A stretch of DNA of 55,172 nucleotides, from assembly GCA_016789785.1 (NCBI GenBank), contig JAEUQE010000027.1, positions 1 through 55,172 on the forward strand, written 5' to 3'. Each line of letters begins with the position of its first letter. The first letter of the stretch is position 1. The translations under genes were made by a program, and so were the position numbers. The notes under the pieces were generated by a model. The model was not told where the DNA came from. It was given only the letters and a program-made list of their open reading frames with translations, and did no database searches. Origin of the DNA: Bryobacterales bacterium (GTDB lineage: Bacteria > Acidobacteriota > Terriglobia > Bryobacterales > Bryobacteraceae). Below, one piece after another: positions 51,614 through 55,172 of this stretch.

Positions 51614-52273
51614 GTGAACGCATATTGTACTTGTGGCGCGCAGCTTCCCCCGGATGCCAGATTCTGCCACAAGTGCGGTAAGCCGCAGTTCGAAATGCCG
51701 GTCCAGGAACCGGATGACGAGCCCGTAGCTCCTGCCGCGGCGCCGGGTGTTGCGCCTGCCGCGACCCCAGCCGGACCGGCGCCGCCTCTGGAAGTAAACT
51801 TCCACAATCCGATTGCCGTGCGCACGGGGCTGCTCACCGCGGTGATCGCCTCGCTCACGAATTCGCTGCCGATTCCGATTCCCGGCTGGCTGCTGCTTTC
51901 GCAATGTGGCGCCGGATTCCTCGCCGTCTATCTCTACGGCCGCCGCACTGGGCAACCGCTCACTGTGCTGAGCGGTGCGCGCATGGGCTGGATCACAGGC
52001 ATCTTCAGTTTCATGATTGGGATCGTGTTTTTCACGCTTGCGATGATCGCCATCATGAACCAAGGCGGGCTGGCGGCCTTCTTCAAGGAAAACATGCGGA
52101 GTCAGATCCCGAACCCCGCCGATCTTGACCGTCTCATCGCCGCGATGCAGGAACCCACCGGGCTCTCCGTGATTATTGTCCTCATGCTGATTCTGCTCTT
52201 CGTTCTATTCACTGTGTTTCCAACCCTTGGTGGCGCGCTCGCCGCCAAAGTTCTACAGAGGGACCGCGCTTGA
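51614..52273 (+). CDS. Zinc-ribbon membrane protein
   Basis: The protein is 219 residues from GTG 51614 (NAYCTCGAQLPPDARFCHKCG). The N-terminus is a four-cysteine zinc ribbon, then a Pro/Ala-rich linker and three or four hydrophobic helices (RTGLLTAVIASLTNSLPIPIPGWLL, WITGIFSFMIGIVFFTLAMIAI, LSVIIVLMLILLFVLFTVF). It diverges from the dehydrogenase gene 40 bases away and overlaps the kinase gene start. Its function is unknown; it may link to membrane protein quality control. Confidence 0.72.
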   Translation: MNAYCTCGAQLPPDARFCHKCGKPQFEMPVQEPDDEPVAPAAAPGVAPAATPAGPAPPLEVNFHNPIAVRTGLLTAVIASLTNSLPIPIPGWLLLSQCGAGFLAVYLYGRRTGQPLTVLSGARMGWITGIFSFMIGIVFFTLAMIAIMNQGGLAAFFKENMRSQIPNPADLDRLIAAMQEPTGLSVIIVLMLILLFVLFTVFPTLGGALAAKVLQRDRA

Positions 52274-53202
52274 TCCTCACCTTGACTGTGAATCCTGCGA
52301 TTGACCGCAACCTGACGGTTGACCAGCTTGTGTTCGAAGACCGTGCCTACATCCTCTCAACAGAAGAGAGTTGTGGAGGCCGGGGCATTAACGCTTCGTG
52401 CGTGATCCATTCGTTTGGGGGAAAAACGGCCGCTGTCTGCACGGTGGGAGGTGAATCCGGTGACCGGCTCAAGAATTATCTGGCTGGTTGCGGATTCCCT
52501 GTCGACACCGTGCCTGTGAAGTCGAACACGCGGACCAACCTCAACATTTCCGATCGCAACGGGCTGACCATCAAGCTCAACGAGCGCGGGATGCAACTCG
52601 ATCCCGGCGAGTTGAAGGCCCTGGAAGCAGCAATTGGGCGGCGCCTGCCCGAAGCGAAATGGCTGATGCTATGCGGCAGCCTCCCTCCCGGCGTGCCGGC
52701 GGACTTCTATGCCCGCTTAATTGAGCATGCCAAACAGCTTGGTGTTCGCACGCTGCTCGACACCGATGGCGAAGCGCTTCAGGTCGGACTGGAGGCGCAG
52801 CCGACCGTAGTCGCGCCCAATCAACCCGAGGCCGAACGTCTGCTCAATAAGGTGCTGCTCACACGCATCCAGATTCTCGAAGCGGCGGAGCGCATTCGCA
52901 TGATGGGGCCGCAGATGGTGCTCCTCTCCATCGGTAGCCGCGGTGCCGTGGGTGCGCGCGAGGGCCAAACGATCGAGGCGATCCCGCCGCGCATCGATGT
53001 CGGCAGCCCGATTGGCGCCGGCGACGCACTGGCGGCGAGCTTTGTGTGGGCCATGCGCCTGAACGACGATTTCGCCGATGCCCTGCGCTGGGGCGTTGCC
53101 GCCGGGACCGCGTCCGCCATGAAGCCCGGCGTCAGCTTCGCTGGTTTCGAGCAGACCAAAGCCATCTACCAGCAGGTGCAGACCAGGGACAATCCGCGTT
53201 GA
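52270..53202 (+). CDS. PfkB-family sugar kinase, 1-phosphofructokinase/tagatose-6-phosphate kinase type
   Basis: The protein is 310 residues from a TTG start overlapping the previous stop (TTGA). It has LTVNPAIDRNL at the N-terminus, GGRGINASCVIHSFGG for the substrate, and the anion-hole/catalytic GSPIGAGDALAASF. This is the FruK/LacC branch rather than ribokinase. The native substrate is a phosphorylated hexose; no fructose PTS gene is adjacent. Confidence 0.9.
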   Translation: MILTLTVNPAIDRNLTVDQLVFEDRAYILSTEESCGGRGINASCVIHSFGGKTAAVCTVGGESGDRLKNYLAGCGFPVDTVPVKSNTRTNLNISDRNGLTIKLNERGMQLDPGELKALEAAIGRRLPEAKWLMLCGSLPPGVPADFYARLIEHAKQLGVRTLLDTDGEALQVGLEAQPTVVAPNQPEAERLLNKVLLTRIQILEAAERIRMMGPQMVLLSIGSRGAVGAREGQTIEAIPPRIDVGSPIGAGDALAASFVWAMRLNDDFADALRWGVAAGTASAMKPGVSFAGFEQTKAIYQQVQTRDNPR

Positions 53203-53215
53203 GGAAACTACTCAC

Positions 53216-53974
53216 ATGAAGATGAAAGACAAGGTGGTGATCGTAACCGGAGGAGGCACGGGCATCGGCCGCGGCATCTCGGAACGATTTGGAGCGGAAG
53301 GCGCCATCGTTTTCGTGAACTATGCCCGATCGAAGGAAGCCTCCGAGGAAACCGCGCGAGGCATCATTGAGCGCGGCGGCCGGGCGTTCGCCTACGAAAC
53401 CGACGTGGTGAACGAAGCCGCCGTGAAAGCGATGTTCGCCGATATCGCTGGGCGCTTCGGCAGGATCGACGTCCTTGTGAACAACGCGGGCTGGAGCCAG
53501 CGCGTGCCGCATTCGAATCTCGACGATCTTACCGATGAGATCTGGGACCGCACCATCAACACGAATCTTCGCGGCGCCTTCCTCTGCATGCGGGCCGTTG
53601 CGCCATTTCTGAAGAAGAACCCCGGCTCCTCGATCATCAACATCGCTTCCATCGCGCCTTACAGCGGGCAGGGCAGTTCCATCGTCTACGCCGCATCAAA
53701 AGCCGGCGTCATCTCGATGACCAAGTCGTTTGCGCGCATCATGGCGCCTGAAGCCCGTGTCAACTGCATTGCTCCCGGGTTCGTGCGCACACGCTTCGCG
53801 GGATGGCCGCAGGAAGTCTTTGATGAAGCCGCGAAGACCTCCCCACTCGGCCGGCTTGCCGACCCGGATGATGTCGGCGCCGCTGCCTACTACCTTGCCG
53901 CGGAAGCGCTCGCCACTACTGGCGAGACCATCAATGTCGACGTCGGGCAGACGGCCATCGGCAGGAAGGTGTAG
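53216..53974 (+). CDS. Short-chain dehydrogenase/reductase
   Basis: The 252-residue SDR has the NAD(P) loop TGGGTGIG, NNAG, Ser145, Tyr158 and Lys162 (YAASK). A classical 3-oxoacyl-ACP/glucose dehydrogenase-like type. It follows the kinase after 13 bases, with GAGG before the ATG, and the next gene starts immediately after its stop, so all belong to one operon. Confidence 0.92.
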   Translation: MKMKDKVVIVTGGGTGIGRGISERFGAEGAIVFVNYARSKEASEETARGIIERGGRAFAYETDVVNEAAVKAMFADIAGRFGRIDVLVNNAGWSQRVPHSNLDDLTDEIWDRTINTNLRGAFLCMRAVAPFLKKNPGSSIINIASIAPYSGQGSSIVYAASKAGVISMTKSFARIMAPEARVNCIAPGFVRTRFAGWPQEVFDEAAKTSPLGRLADPDDVGAAAYYLAAEALATTGETINVDVGQTAIGRKV

Positions 53975-55099
53975 GTGTTTTCGAACCGGCTCGAATGGTC
54001 CCTCGAGCCCAATGACCTCGCAAAGCTGCTTGCCGCCAAGCGCCGCGACGGAGTCCGCATTCTCGATCTTACGCAGTCGAATCCCACACAGGCGGGCATC
54101 GAGTATCCGCCTGAATTGCTCGACGCACTGTGCGCGCCCGCGGCTCTTCGCTATGAGCCAACGCCATGGGGCCTCGACATCGCGCGGGAAGCCGCGGCAG
54201 CCGAGCATCAGGTGGATGTGGCGCGCGTCATGATCACCGCGAGTACCAGCGAGTCATACAGCTACTTGTTCAAGCTGCTTTGCAGTCCGGGTGACAACGT
54301 GCTGGTGCCGAAGCCATCCTATCCGCTGTTCGAGTTCCTCGCAAAGCTGGAGTCTGTGGAATTGCGCCAGTATCCGCTCCACTACACCGGAACGTGGCAA
54401 ATCGATTTCGATGCGATGGAGCGGTTGGCGGACGCCCGGACGCGCGCCGTGTTGCTCGTGAATCCGAACAATCCGACGGGCTCCTATCTGAAGCAGGCGG
54501 AACTGCCGAAACTGATCGATCTCTGCGTGCGGCGTCAGTTCGCGATTGTGAGTGACGAAGTGTTCTCCTGCTATGGCTTCGGCGATGCGGGTGATGGCGT
54601 TGTGCGCACCTTGGCGGACGTGACCGAAGTGCTCACCTTCTGTCTGAACGGTCTTTCGAAAATGGGTGGACTGCCGCAGATGAAAGCGGGCTGGATGATC
54701 CTTGGCGGTCCCCAGAAACCTCGCCAACGCGCCGCGGAGTTGCTGGAACTGATCGCGGATACGTTCCTCTCCGTCTCCGCGCCCATACAACATGCACTGC
54801 CGGAAATGTTGCGGCTCACCAGGGCGGTGCGAGAGCGGATCCAGCAGCGGACCGCTCACAATCTGGAGTATCTGCAGGCCCGCTGCGCGCCGCTGCATGT
54901 GGAAGGCGGATGGTATGCCGTCCTGCCCGTTGACCGCGATGAGTACGATCTCGTTCTGGATCTCGTCCGCGAGGATGATGTGCTGGTGCAGCCTGGCTTC
55001 TTCTACGACTTCGAAGAAGGGAATCATCTGATCCTGAGCTTGCTCACCGGGGAGGCGGACTTCCGGGCCGGCGCGGACGAACTGCTGGCTCGAGTTTAG
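53975..55099 (+). CDS. Class I/II PLP-dependent aminotransferase
   Basis: The 374-residue protein starts at GTG directly after the SDR stop. It has DLTQSNPTQAGI, the LVNPNNPTGSYL site, SDEVFSCYGF, and the PLP-Lys in NGLSKMGGLPQMKAGW. It resembles MalY/PatB or alanine/aspartate-type members in its short N-terminus. The amino donor is not determinable. Its gene ends 73 bases before the window end and no terminator is evident. Confidence 0.9.
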   Translation: MFSNRLEWSLEPNDLAKLLAAKRRDGVRILDLTQSNPTQAGIEYPPELLDALCAPAALRYEPTPWGLDIAREAAAAEHQVDVARVMITASTSESYSYLFKLLCSPGDNVLVPKPSYPLFEFLAKLESVELRQYPLHYTGTWQIDFDAMERLADARTRAVLLVNPNNPTGSYLKQAELPKLIDLCVRRQFAIVSDEVFSCYGFGDAGDGVVRTLADVTEVLTFCLNGLSKMGGLPQMKAGWMILGGPQKPRQRAAELLELIADTFLSVSAPIQHALPEMLRLTRAVRERIQQRTAHNLEYLQARCAPLHVEGGWYAVLPVDRDEYDLVLDLVREDDVLVQPGFFYDFEEGNHLILSLLTGEADFRAGADELLARV

Positions 55100-55172
55100 C
55101 CTGACTTTCGCAGTTCCGGCCTGATTCGACCTGGGTCGTGACTGGATTTGGTTTGCTATCAACGCCGCAGTC

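Noticed and set aside
1..55172. tRNA or rRNA genes
   Set aside because: No cloverleaf with a GTTC-type T-arm or conserved rRNA segments was seen by eye; a covariance search would be needed to exclude all.

Overview
The window reads as a stretch of chromosome from a GC-rich member of the Acidobacteriota, most likely the Solibacter/Bryobacter (Terriglobia, Bryobacterales) lineage. This is inference from gene content: ECF sigma factors overlapping TPR-tailed Ser/Thr kinases, Tat-exported sulfatases, DUF2490 barrels, secreted DNRLRE/collagen-like proteins and small conserved soil-acidobacterial proteins. About 46 protein genes can be supported. No rRNA, tRNA, CRISPR array, transposase or integrase is visible. 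Because of the high GC content, long open frames antisense to real genes are common and were left out.

Layout. 0-3.9 kb: the 3' end of one gene, a two-CBS protein, a flavin-dependent halogenase-like oxidoreductase, a degenerate receiver protein and a secreted TPR protein. 4.0-13.8 kb: an inorganic-carbon locus. A SulP anion (bicarbonate/sulfate) transporter and a DUF2490 barrel run leftward. Divergently, DabA and two NuoL/M-like membrane proteins run rightward, followed by a NarX/NarL-type two-component pair. 13.8-22.2 kb: a block of secreted or unknown proteins (Ala-rich protein, HAF-like protein, HExxH zincin, DNRLRE-collagen-propeller protein) plus an ECF sigma/Ser-Thr kinase pair. The block is bracketed by two 37-bp direct repeats, one of which is the 3' end of a sulfatase gene. 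22.2-30.0 kb: the sulfatase, an ECF sigma factor overlapping a membrane-anchored TlpA-like thioredoxin, an enoyl-reductase-type MDR, an orphan HlyD-like adaptor, and a DoxX/unknown/ECF-SnoaL operon.

30.1-39.0 kb is the most striking region: class I fumarase, then a porin-cytochrome conduit. The conduit has a 10-heme periplasmic cytochrome (DmsE/MtrA type), an MtrB-type outer-membrane barrel, a 68-residue monoheme protein and a 10-heme MtrC/OmcA-type cytochrome. It ends at a strong terminator, and a convergent OmpR/HK two-component system follows. This predicts extracellular electron transfer, but the MtrC-like protein lacks a lipobox and the small monoheme protein is not part of the classical set.

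39.0-55.2 kb is mostly accessory and metabolic: an esterase, a TPR protein, a FecR-like protein, an S8 protease with PA insert, a peptidoglycan-binding/CHAP-like protein, a HisC-type aminotransferase overlapping HPPD (tyrosine catabolism), a small HTH regulator with an operator-like palindrome, a DnaJ-type zinc-finger unknown, threonine dehydratase plus a 2-hydroxyacid dehydrogenase, and a four-gene run of zinc-ribbon membrane protein, PfkB kinase, SDR and aminotransferase. All functions are inferred from motifs read by eye; no database search was run.
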